Both the position numbers and the translations under genes were made by a program. From Lachnospiraceae bacterium (GTDB taxonomy: Bacteria > Bacillota_A > Clostridia > Lachnospirales > Lachnospiraceae), in the NCBI GenBank assembly GCA_024699595.1, contig JAILPG010000221.1, forward strand, positions 1-7,382: 7,382 nucleotides of DNA, given 5' to 3'. Below the pieces are notes generated by a model, which made no database searches, had not been told where the DNA came from, and worked only from the letters and a program-made list of their open reading frames with translations. Shown here piece by piece: positions 1 through 6,350 of this stretch; position 1 is the stretch's first letter; every line of letters starts with the position of its first letter.

Positions 1-882
1 CCCGTAAGCGCCCCCTGAAGGAGCAAGATCTGCAGCATCTTCTGCCTCGTCTGCATATCCAAGATCTTCCTGATCGTATGAGTCATCCCCATAACCAAGG
101 GAGCCCTCATCTTCAAATATACCGGCCGCATGATAAGGAGCGCTCTCCTTATCCTCAAGCAGGCTGGATGCATCATCTGACAGGGCAGAGCCTTTCTTGG
201 CTTTCCTGTCCTTCTTAAATATCGATCCCAGCGCAGGTTTTGATCTTGCAGCAGGTTTGAATCCAAAAGTATCATCCTTTGAGACGGAGGCTGCAGGCGC
301 TGCGGATGCTGCAAAGAATACTCCGCCGTACTCCTGCCTTTTCTTATCCTCCACGTAATTCTGATCGATGTACTCTTCAAGCCCCGGATAGATCCTGCGT
401 CCAAGATCCTTTGCCTTATCATCAAAGACTACAAGCCTGATATCCATATCATTATTGAGAAGGAAGGCATTGATCTCATCTACGGCTATCCTCATGGCCT
501 CTTCTCTCGGGTAGCCAAAGCTTCCTGCTGCCATCAGGGGAAAAGCAATGGATCTTATCCCGTTTTCCTTTGCAAGCTGTAAGCTCTTTCTGTAGCAGGA
601 GCGAAGCTTTTCCTCTTCGCCTTCGTTTCCGCCCTTATACAGAGGACTTACCGCATGGATTATATACTTTGCAGGCAGGTTAAATCCCGGCGTCAGAAAT
701 ACCTCTCCCTCGGGAACATATCCTATCTTTTCGCTTCTGTAGGATAAAAGCTCATCATAGCCTGCTGCCGCATATATGGCACTGTCACAGCCGGGCCCTG
801 CCACAGGCCTGTCATTTGCAGTATTTACTATGGCTTCAGTATCCATTTTTGTAATGTCGTTACGTACGATCTTAAATGCCAT
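1..882 (-). CDS. Macro-domain protein (ADP-ribose binding/hydrolase-like) with low-complexity C-terminal tail, partial
   Basis: The frame is open for 294 codons and runs off the left edge, so the C-terminus is missing. The start at 882 follows a GGAGG site (890-894) at 7-nt spacing. Residues 1-175 form a macro domain. Visible motifs are NDIT near residue 8, EAIVNTAN at 16-23, GPGCDSAI at 29-36 and FPLMAAGSFGYP at 114-125. N23 and D33 sit where catalytic Asn and Asp lie in MacroD-type O-acetyl-ADP-ribose deacetylases. The usual STG of the last loop is AAG here, and GGG of the binding loop is GPG. Known family roles are binding ADP-ribose and removing it from proteins or acetyl-ADP-ribose. Residues 180-294 are low in complexity: an Ala/Ser-rich stretch, a basic patch at 224-230 (KKDRKAK) and then an acidic region with Tyr and Gly. 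No membrane segment is visible. It is the second gene after the TIR gene, 14 bp downstream, so it probably acts on the same nucleotide chemistry. The enzymatic activity is inferred. Confidence 0.9.
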   Translation of the reverse strand, partial: MAFKIVRNDITKMDTEAIVNTANDRPVAGPGCDSAIYAAAGYDELLSYRSEKIGYVPEGEVFLTPGFNLPAKYIIHAVSPLYKGGNEGEEEKLRSCYRKSLQLAKENGIRSIAFPLMAAGSFGYPREEAMRIAVDEINAFLLNNDMDIRLVVFDDKAKDLGRRIYPGLEEYIDQNYVEDKKRQEYGGVFFAASAAPAASVSKDDTFGFKPAARSKPALGSIFKKDRKAKKGSALSDDASSLLEDKESAPYHAAGIFEDEGSLGYGDDSYDQEDLGYADEAEDAADLAPSGGAYG

Positions 883-889
883 TACGGAT

Positions 890-894
890 CCTCC
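890..894 (-). promoter_or_regulatory. Ribosome binding site of the macro gene, within the TIR-macro junction
   Basis: GGAGG on the minus strand lies 7 nt before the macro start at 882 and just after the TIR stop codon (897-899). The whole intergenic gap is 14 bp (883-896). This site fixes the macro start. It also implies that both genes are on one mRNA, with translational coupling likely. Confidence 0.85.
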
Positions 895-896
895 GT

Positions 897-3560
897 TCAT
901 TCATCCTCTTCGTCTTCTTCATCCTCATAAAATTCTTCATCATCATAAAATTCATCATCGTCAAAACTTGCCAGACTCCGAAGGAGATCGATCTTCTCTA
1001 TCGCAGCCTTTTTAACTCTTTCATCCGATGCAGTGTCCCGTATATGCTCAAATTCCACCATGGCGCCTATGATGTAATCAGGAAGCTCGTCGGTCTCTCC
1101 AAGAGTTATAAGGAGCCTTAACATGTTCATTTTTACCGTCGCGATCAACTGATGCTTTGCCTCTGTATACTCATCCTCAACATCCTTTTCAAGCTCACAC
1201 ATTCTCTCTATGATGCGCTTTGCATCCTCAAAGTATCCCCCTTCTATATACACATTCTGAAGCTTGAATGCGGTCAGCATCAGATCCCACACGCACGGTA
1301 TCTTTGCCTCAAGCATTTTGTCCCATATCTTATAGGATTTTGCGATATAAAAGATGGCTTCGTTGGCATCCCTGTCCTCAAATTCAAGTCCTTTCTTTTC
1401 AAGTATCACGGCTGCCTTAGTAAGAGCCCTGTCAGTGTCAGCGAGGTTATACTTAGTCAGGCTTTTCATACGGTTATCAAGGATCTCATCGGTATAGACG
1501 AGTATGTTTCTGAGGATATCATCCACTATTTCTACATCTTCATCCTCAGGAAGATAGTTGTATATGAGACCGTAGCAGTATAGCGTGATGTCCGCATAAT
1601 CGTTTTCATCCGGATCGATGTATTCCGCAAGATTTATGATCTCATAGGCCGCATTCAGGGACTCCATGATATCATGCTGTTTTTCACCGAGGATATTCAT
1701 CAGCTGATACGTCCGCATGGCCTTTAAGATATTCTGCGGTCTGCTGTCATAATCAAGAAGAGTCTTAACGACCTTGATCGCTATGCCCGTGGCACCCTCG
1801 GCATCTTCATATTTTTTTTCCATCATATCGCAATAGGCTATCTTATGGCAGGCATCGATGATATTGTAGCCGATGGAGTTAAAGGATTCCTGTACGAGGA
1901 TATTTTCTTCCATTTCACTGTATTGCATGAATCTTGGAAGTTCGATCTCGACCACTTTTTCGTAGAAGGGCACGGCCTTATCAAGATCACCGTTGTCAAA
2001 ATGGTAGTTGCCAAGATCTAAGAATACGCTGCCGATATTTGCGGTATTACGTTCTTCACCGGAAAGATCTATCTCAGAAACCGTCTTTTCAAGCTCGTTA
2101 TAATAGTATTCCCTCTCTTCGGGGACATGCTTTGCAAGCCAGCTTAAGGCGTCCGTTTTCCTAAGCACCCACGGCCCGAAGATATGCGTCATTTCATCGG
2201 TCAATTCGAGATATTTTTTCATAGTGCTTATATCAAGTTCCCGGTCACCGTTTGCACGGTAGAGATCGGTAAGCCTTGCCATATCCGCGCCGTAATTGTC
2301 GATCACTTCCATCATGTCCGTGAACATGTGTATCCGGTCCTCGACGCTTTCAGGCTTTCTGCTCTTTACGGCAAGATATTTTTCCTCAGAAATGGCTAAA
2401 AGCTTCTTCTGCCATACTATCGCATCGGGCAGGCTCCTTTGCGTGCCGCATCCTTTTACATAACAGTTTCTGAGTCTTTTGTATGCATCAGGATATTCAA
2501 GTTTTGCGGAGCTTTCAAACATTTCAAACGCGATCTTATAGTCCTTTTGCGTCTCTACGCCGTAGAGATTTGCCATTCCGATATAGTAAAGATCCTTTGC
2601 ATCAGGTTCCCCATCTTCTTTCAGGATGCCCGTCACCCGTTCTCTGAACTTTTTGTTAAAATCAGGGTCGCTTATTAAAAGCACCGGAGGGATGCTATCA
2701 AATGCTTCTTTTACCAAAGCTTCATCAATGCTTTCATCACAGGCGATCGGGATTATGAGCTTACCAAGCTTTGCGGCTCTCGGATACTCGATCTTTCTGA
2801 CGTAATTGCCTTCCTCGAGCACCCTTTGTGTGATCACGAGTATAAAGGCTTTGCAGGCTTTGATCCTTTCGTCGATCTCGACGCTGTAATCCTCTCCGAG
2901 GGTTAAGAGATCATCAAACCAGATAAGCTCCCTCTTCATCCGCTCATCATTACGGACAGCATCAATTATTAATAACGCCTCGGCCCTGTCCTTCTTCCTG
3001 TAGCTTAAAAAGAAACCGTTTTCGATATTTTCGCGGATCTCGTTGTATATTTTTTCCTCTATCGAAACATCGGCTATCCTTTCCGTGATCCTCTGTTTGA
3101 TCTCCTCGGGAGCATCTCCCCTTAACAGGTTTATGTACTGAATCCTTCCGAAGATCTTCTTGTATTTTTCACGAGACTCATCATCTTCATGCCTTACAAG
3201 CGGTATGACGGGGATCCCGTTCTTAAGCGCAAGCGGCAGAAGCTCATCCGTGATGTAATTGCCTCCCTCTAAACAATCTCCTGCAACATATGCAAGTATA
3301 AGGCTCATCTTTGGAAGTATCGATGCACCGTCCAGCCTGTATTTGTCCTCCTGTTCCATATCCTCACCGGATTCCGACACGGGGATCGAGACAGGCTTTT
3401 CCCTGGTACCGTTATCTATCCGCCAGAAACAGCAGTCGGTATCATCCGTGATGATGTCTGCGATCTCTGTGATCAGCTCGTTTCTTTCAAGCTCTAGGAT
3501 CATTATGTGGGTGTGTCCAAACAGTGCTTTTTTCTGCTTAAAATACGGGATAAAATGCAT
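897..3560 (-). CDS. TIR-domain protein with degenerate N-terminal TIR-like region, Sel1/TPR-type repeats and acidic tail
   Basis: The protein has 887 residues; the start at 3560 is supported by AGGAG at 3568-3572, 7 nt upstream. A TIR domain spans about 181-300: FFLSYRKKD (183-191), IWFDDLL near 213-219, and a block GNYVRKIEYPRA (251-262) with E258 where NAD-cleaving TIR enzymes carry the catalytic Glu. Residues 80-145 resemble the second half of that TIR. GNYITDELLPLA (100-111) aligns without gaps to 251-262, but Leu replaces the putative catalytic Glu, so this copy looks inactive or structural. From about 320 to 390 there are Sel1-like repeats (YYIGMANLYG, then YKRLRNCYVKG). From about 505 to 840 the protein is helical and TPR-like (e.g. 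LDLGNYHFDNGDLDKAVPFYEK). The last ~20 residues are almost all Asp, Glu, Phe and Tyr. No membrane segment or signal peptide is seen, so it is probably cytosolic. TIR proteins can hydrolyse NAD+ or make ADP-ribose signals, or act as scaffolds; which applies here is unknown. The macro gene follows 14 bp later. Confidence 0.88.
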   Translation of the reverse strand: MHFIPYFKQKKALFGHTHIMILELERNELITEIADIITDDTDCCFWRIDNGTREKPVSIPVSESGEDMEQEDKYRLDGASILPKMSLILAYVAGDCLEGGNYITDELLPLALKNGIPVIPLVRHEDDESREKYKKIFGRIQYINLLRGDAPEEIKQRITERIADVSIEEKIYNEIRENIENGFFLSYRKKDRAEALLIIDAVRNDERMKRELIWFDDLLTLGEDYSVEIDERIKACKAFILVITQRVLEEGNYVRKIEYPRAAKLGKLIIPIACDESIDEALVKEAFDSIPPVLLISDPDFNKKFRERVTGILKEDGEPDAKDLYYIGMANLYGVETQKDYKIAFEMFESSAKLEYPDAYKRLRNCYVKGCGTQRSLPDAIVWQKKLLAISEEKYLAVKSRKPESVEDRIHMFTDMMEVIDNYGADMARLTDLYRANGDRELDISTMKKYLELTDEMTHIFGPWVLRKTDALSWLAKHVPEEREYYYNELEKTVSEIDLSGEERNTANIGSVFLDLGNYHFDNGDLDKAVPFYEKVVEIELPRFMQYSEMEENILVQESFNSIGYNIIDACHKIAYCDMMEKKYEDAEGATGIAIKVVKTLLDYDSRPQNILKAMRTYQLMNILGEKQHDIMESLNAAYEIINLAEYIDPDENDYADITLYCYGLIYNYLPEDEDVEIVDDILRNILVYTDEILDNRMKSLTKYNLADTDRALTKAAVILEKKGLEFEDRDANEAIFYIAKSYKIWDKMLEAKIPCVWDLMLTAFKLQNVYIEGGYFEDAKRIIERMCELEKDVEDEYTEAKHQLIATVKMNMLRLLITLGETDELPDYIIGAMVEFEHIRDTASDERVKKAAIEKIDLLRSLASFDDDEFYDDEEFYEDEEDEEDE

Positions 3561-3576
3561 ATGTCATCTCCTGAAC

Positions 3577-3596
3577 GTGATAGTTTTTTTCATCAC
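3577..3596 (-). promoter_or_regulatory. Inverted repeat with A7 loop upstream of the TIR gene ribosome binding site
   Basis: On the minus strand, GTGAT and ATCAC arms (perfect, 5 bp) flank a 10-nt loop containing seven A residues. It ends 4 nt before the AGGAG site. A similar element with 6-bp arms and the same ATGAAAAAAA core precedes the DUF2225 gene. It could be an operator or an mRNA hairpin affecting translation. The role is inference, and the arms are short enough to arise by chance. I see no convincing -35/-10 pair between the terminator (3626-3659) and the TIR start. Confidence 0.3.
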
Positions 3597-3625
3597 CGGA
3601 ACCTTTAGGGAAGCTGTCTCCTTAG

Positions 3626-3659
3626 AAAAAATCCCCCGGCAGGTCTTTCTGTCGGAGGA
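3626..3659 (-). terminator. Rho-independent terminator after the DUF2225 gene
   Basis: Read on the minus strand, a 10-nt arm (TCCTCCGACA) pairs with TGCCGGGGGA. There is one G-U wobble and one A-C mismatch, with an 8-nt loop. Six T residues follow immediately. It lies 62 nt past the DUF2225 stop and 66 nt before the TIR start. It should end most transcripts of the upstream gene, so the TIR-macro pair needs its own promoter or read-through. Confidence 0.7.
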
Positions 3660-3677
3660 CGCCTCTTGTTTCTTTTT

Positions 3678-3717
3678 TGGACCTTACGCGAACCCCCGGG
3701 ACGGGGTCAGTGGTCCA
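3678..3717. repeat. Nested inverted repeat, REP-like stem-loop
   Basis: Outer arms TGGACC (3678-3683) and GGTCCA (3712-3717) are perfect complements. Inside them are a second pair, ACCCC (3692-3696) and GGGGT (3703-3707), with a 6-nt loop. The GC-rich GGGACGGGGT core and the position directly after a stop codon resemble interspersed REP-type elements mobilised by RAYT transposases. With only one copy visible, the repeat family is not proven. It could instead be an mRNA 3'-end stabilising hairpin. Confidence 0.45.
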
Positions 3718-3720
3718 TTT

Positions 3721-4615
3721 TTATGCTTTCTGGCCCTTGATGTCTTCGATAATCTTATCCTTAAGACCTCTGGCAAGATCCTTGATATGCTTGCCGACAC
3801 CCTGCTTTACGAGGACTGAGGAGAGGATCTTTGCGGCTGTCTCCCTGTCTCCCGTCTTATATGCAAGACAGGCTACCAGATAATCTATCGTAACATTGTC
3901 CATGCCGCAGATCGGCGGCACCTCATTCTGCCTTGCCTCGGTAAAGCCCTCATAGGCCTTGTTTAAGAACTCTGCCTCATCCCTCTTAAGCTCTGCAAGA
4001 GTTTCATCGGTCACCGCCTGATCCCCGCTTTCGGGATCGGTAAGCTGCTCTGCGTAGCCTCTTAAGATCCATGCGGTCTTTAAACAGATATATGCCTTCT
4101 CGCTTGCACGGCTTCTCTTAACGATCGCATTTCCAAGCGCCAGCTGGTGCCTGAGGTACGCATCGCTGTAATCTATGATGCTGTCAAATTCGCGCGGTGT
4201 ATACTTGGAGCTTATACCGGCCCTTACAAGCTTGACCTGCGGAGTGGTGATCTTGTCAAAATATCTCGTAAGCGCCGCATACCCGCACTGCGGACACAGC
4301 ACCACGTCATATTTAAGCGGATCTATATCCTTGTAGATGGGGCGAAGATCCGCATCCTGTCCGATAAGCCTTGCCTTGTTGGATCTCATGGTGGGGTTCT
4401 TGAACTCATTGTTGCAGCAGGGACACTTATATGTCTTTGGGAAGATATAGTCCTGCTCCGTCATGATCTTAGGGGTATGTATATTTAATTCTTTTTGTTT
4501 AAGACGCTCTTCGGCTCTTTTTTTTCTCCTCAGCTTCCTTAGCTTCGGTATCAAACAGGTCGTCGCCGCCTATCTTGTCAAAACCGAGCGCTTCCAATCC
4601 GGAAAAAATACTCAT
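3721..4615 (-). CDS. DUF2225 zinc-ribbon protein, interrupted by an apparent frameshift near its N-terminus
   Basis: The best start is ATG at 4615, with AGGAG at 4623-4627 (7-nt spacing). It opens with MSIFSGLEALGFDKIGGDDL, as I recall for clostridial DUF2225 proteins. That frame ends in TAA at 4499-4501 after 38 codons. The body of the protein, from RAEERLKQKE onward, is in another frame. The two join smoothly (…EAEEKK/RAEER…) if the 8-A run (T at 4518-4525) is read as 7. The reconstructed protein has about 297 residues. Its zinc-ribbon cysteines are C64 and C67 (CPCC motif, which also includes C66) and C107 and C110 (CPQCGY), separated by a conserved DLRPIYKDIDPLKYD stretch. The C-terminal half is helical and TPR-like. 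The molecular function of DUF2225 is unknown. Internal starts in the body frame (TTG at 4554, ATG at 4464) lack a ribosome binding site. The break may be a sequencing error, transcript slippage, phase variation or a true mutation. Confidence 0.8.
4518..4525 (-). other. Eight-A homopolymer at the frameshift point of the DUF2225 gene
   Basis: The coding strand reads GAGGAG followed by eight A and then GAGCC. Seven A (or ten) would join the start frame to the conserved body; nine would not. The shift needed is therefore +1 or -2, not the usual -1 ribosomal slip. Confidence 0.75.
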
Positions 4616-4637
4616 GTTGATACTCCTGTAAGTTATT

Positions 4638-4656
4638 CATCATTTTTTTCATGATG
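4638..4656 (-). promoter_or_regulatory. Inverted repeat with A-rich loop upstream of the DUF2225 ribosome binding site
   Basis: On the minus strand, CATCAT and ATGATG arms (perfect, 6 bp) flank a 7-nt GAAAAAA loop, 10 nt ahead of the AGGAG site. There is no T tract after it, so it is not a terminator. The same ATGAAAAAAA core occurs in the repeat before the TIR gene. Further upstream in the same gap lies a 10-bp palindrome, GCTTCGAAGC. The function is unknown. Confidence 0.35.
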
Positions 4657-4700
4657 CGGGCATGGCTTCGAAGCAAGCTTCATCCGCCATACTCCTCTAC

Positions 4701-4729
4701 ATCATACCAAAACTAATGTCAAAATCCAA
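4701..4729 (-). promoter_or_regulatory. Possible extended -10 promoter for the DUF2225 gene
   Basis: On the minus strand TATGAT is preceded by TGG, an extended -10 (TGn) pattern, with a weak TTGGAT about 17 nt further upstream inside the end of the glycosyltransferase gene. It would start a transcript some 80 nt before the DUF2225 start. This is pattern matching only; read-through from the glycosyltransferase is also possible because no terminator is visible in the 103-bp gap. Confidence 0.3.
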
Positions 4730-6218
4730 TAGCCGCATATGTTATCAGTGAGGATACGGCAAAAAGTGCAAGGGTCGCAAATAAGATGCGGCCTGCCGTC
4801 TTTTTTTCCATATCATCCGTAAGTCCCGCAAGGAAAAAGGCCTCGACGATGATCACAGGCGATATGTAGCGGAAGCTCCCTGCACTGAAATCAGCATGCG
4901 AAAGCGCAAACATAAAATATGCCGCTAGCATCGTAACGTAATATATGATCATCATGATCCACAGATCCGCATCCGACTGACTCTTTAGGGAAAATTCCCT
5001 GTTCTTTGCAACAAGTACTGCCTTTCTTACCGTTGCAAACAGTGCGGTCAGGGCAAGTATGACAGAGGTTACAAACAGGATGCAGGCTGTGGGATTTACA
5101 AAGCGGCTTAAGAGCGAGAGATCATATTCGTCAAATACCGCAGTTTTGAACATAAGTAAAAATACGTTGAACTCATCATAGGTCTTTCCGTAGTTGACCA
5201 TGGCAGGATATACGCTATCCATCCTCAGATCAAAAAGTCTTGCAACAAGCCCCCTGTTTTCAAAGAGCTCGCCGACCGGCGGGATGTAGTTAAAAGGCAT
5301 TTTGTAAAGGATCATGTTCCTTATCTCCCAGCCGATCCCAAGCGGAAATACGATGAGCGCAAAGATGACATACTGAAGGATGAGCTTTGGCAGCGCCTTT
5401 TTTTCACCGCTTTTTACCTCTCTTATAAGCTTTATGAGAAAAATAAAGGCAACCGCAGGTGCCGTCATGCCGCCCGAAAGCTTTGCAAACATTGAAAGCC
5501 CGAGCGATAAGGCAAGAATGATGATGTTTAAATATGTCGGCTTTCTGTACCAAAGTATCGCAACATACAGTGTGATCACCGAATACATCAGCGCAAGTGC
5601 GTCATTGTTGATGCTTCCCGACATGATGACGTATACGGGATGGAAGGATACAAGGAGCATCGCTGCAAGGATCCCTTTCTGCTTTAATTTGAGCTCCTTA
5701 CAGATAAACAGGGTAAAAACTTCCGCCGCCCCCGTGTAAAATAGCGTCAGCGCCTGTACATTTTCCTGGATCTGCCTGTATGTATGGATGAACTTGTTGC
5801 AGACCTTCATCCAGACAGCTGCGATGATATGATGAAGCGGCGGCTGGAAAAACGCCCATTTTTCCCGTGGATCGCCCACAGGCAGTGCATTATTGAAATA
5901 TATGTATTCGATATAGGCCGCATGCCCTTCGGGTGCGCCGAAATCTATGACGTCATGCTGTCTTGTCCAGACCGCCGTATACAGCACATACGCTGTCTTT
6001 AGCACGATCCCTGCGATCATCACCGCATTTATGAGCGTCATCTCATCCCTTTTTATGCTCTTTCTGAAGGTAAAAATAAGGATGAGCGCGCAGATCATCA
6101 CAAAGAGATATGCGGGGTTTTTAAGCGTTTCGGCGGTGGTATCAAAACAAAAGCTTATGAATAAGACTAAAGTGATCAGAAGTATGAACGGTTTTAGTGC
6201 AAAAGATTGAGTTTTCAT
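4719..6218 (-). CDS. GT39-like (PMT/ArnT-type) integral membrane glycosyltransferase
   Basis: The protein has 499 residues from ATG at 6218. It is strongly hydrophobic with roughly ten or more membrane segments, the first at about 8-26. The loop after the second or third segment carries RQHDVIDFG (86-94), whose Asp fits the catalytic or metal-binding acid of GT-C fold enzymes. It is followed by GHAAYIEYI (98-106) and FFQPPLHH (123-130), like the PPLY-type motif of protein mannosyltransferases and ArnT. GSINNDALALM (201-211) and DFSAGSFRYISP (443-454) look like conserved family blocks. The family uses polyprenyl-phosphate sugar donors and transfers sugar on the outer face of the membrane; donor and acceptor cannot be told here. 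A TTG nine codons upstream (6245) is in frame, but the ATG fits the N-terminus better. No ribosome binding site precedes either, and a consensus -10 lies 6 nt before the ATG. The gene is divergent from the PurF-like gene. Confidence 0.85.
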   Translation of the reverse strand: MKTQSFALKPFILLITLVLFISFCFDTTAETLKNPAYLFVMICALILIFTFRKSIKRDEMTLINAVMIAGIVLKTAYVLYTAVWTRQHDVIDFGAPEGHAAYIEYIYFNNALPVGDPREKWAFFQPPLHHIIAAVWMKVCNKFIHTYRQIQENVQALTLFYTGAAEVFTLFICKELKLKQKGILAAMLLVSFHPVYVIMSGSINNDALALMYSVITLYVAILWYRKPTYLNIIILALSLGLSMFAKLSGGMTAPAVAFIFLIKLIREVKSGEKKALPKLILQYVIFALIVFPLGIGWEIRNMILYKMPFNYIPPVGELFENRGLVARLFDLRMDSVYPAMVNYGKTYDEFNVFLLMFKTAVFDEYDLSLLSRFVNPTACILFVTSVILALTALFATVRKAVLVAKNREFSLKSQSDADLWIMMIIYYVTMLAAYFMFALSHADFSAGSFRYISPVIIVEAFFLAGLTDDMEKKTAGRILFATLALFAVSSLITYAAIGF

Positions 6219-6224
6219 GCGTTT

Positions 6225-6253
6225 ATTATACACGTTTTTGAGCAAATTGAGAA
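6225..6253 (-). promoter_or_regulatory. Promoter of the glycosyltransferase, predicting a leaderless mRNA
   Basis: On the minus strand a perfect TATAAT (6225-6230) lies 17 nt from TTCTCA (6248-6253, four of six matches to TTGACA). The ATG at 6218 begins 7 nt past the -10, about where transcription should start. No Shine-Dalgarno sequence fits in between. This predicts an mRNA with little or no leader. Confidence 0.55.
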
Positions 6254-6282
6254 TTGTATTTGGTTTTGATTTTGTATATCAT
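6254..6282 (+). promoter_or_regulatory. Candidate promoter of the PurF-like gene
   Basis: TATCAT (6277-6282, five of six to TATAAT) lies 17 nt after a weak TTGTAT (6254-6259). It would give a leader of about 60 nt. The leader has a T7 run (6310-6316) but no terminator stem. I recognise no purine riboswitch or PurR box in it. The two divergent promoters sit next to each other in the 132-bp gap (6219-6350). Confidence 0.35.
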
Positions 6283-6340
6283 AGTATAGGAAAATGCGAA
6301 AGAAAGCGTTTTTTTGCTATTTTATGATCTATATCTTTAC

Positions 6341-6345
6341 GGAGG
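6341..6345 (+). promoter_or_regulatory. Ribosome binding site of the PurF-like gene
   Basis: GGAGG stands 5 nt before the ATG at 6351. It fixes the start, and so fixes that residue 2 is Gly and not Cys. Confidence 0.85.
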
Positions 6346-6350
6346 TCTAT

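Noticed and set aside
776..1121. Two overlapping short plus-strand frames at the TIR-macro junction
   Set aside because: The hydrophobic or His-rich translations are the reverse complement of the acidic tail and coding DNA.
3259..3819. Plus-strand open frame of 186 codons across the TIR gene start and the DUF2225 gene end
   Set aside because: It is antisense to well-supported genes, crosses the terminator and the REP-like repeat, has Ser/Cys-rich composition typical of a shadow frame, and matches no family I know.
4147..4488. Plus-strand open frame of 113 codons inside the DUF2225 gene
   Set aside because: It is a complement of conserved coding sequence, with no ribosome binding site or domain.
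4657..4695. Tiny 13-codon frame starting ATGGCGGATGAA in the gap before the DUF2225 gene
   Set aside because: The upstream AGGAG is only 1 nt from the ATG, too close to initiate, and the peptide has no recognisable character.
6296..6308. Mirror-symmetric purine-rich 13-mer followed by T7, upstream of the PurF-like gene
   Set aside because: Mirror symmetry does not form a hairpin and there is no stem before the T run, so it is neither a terminator nor a riboswitch I can recognise.
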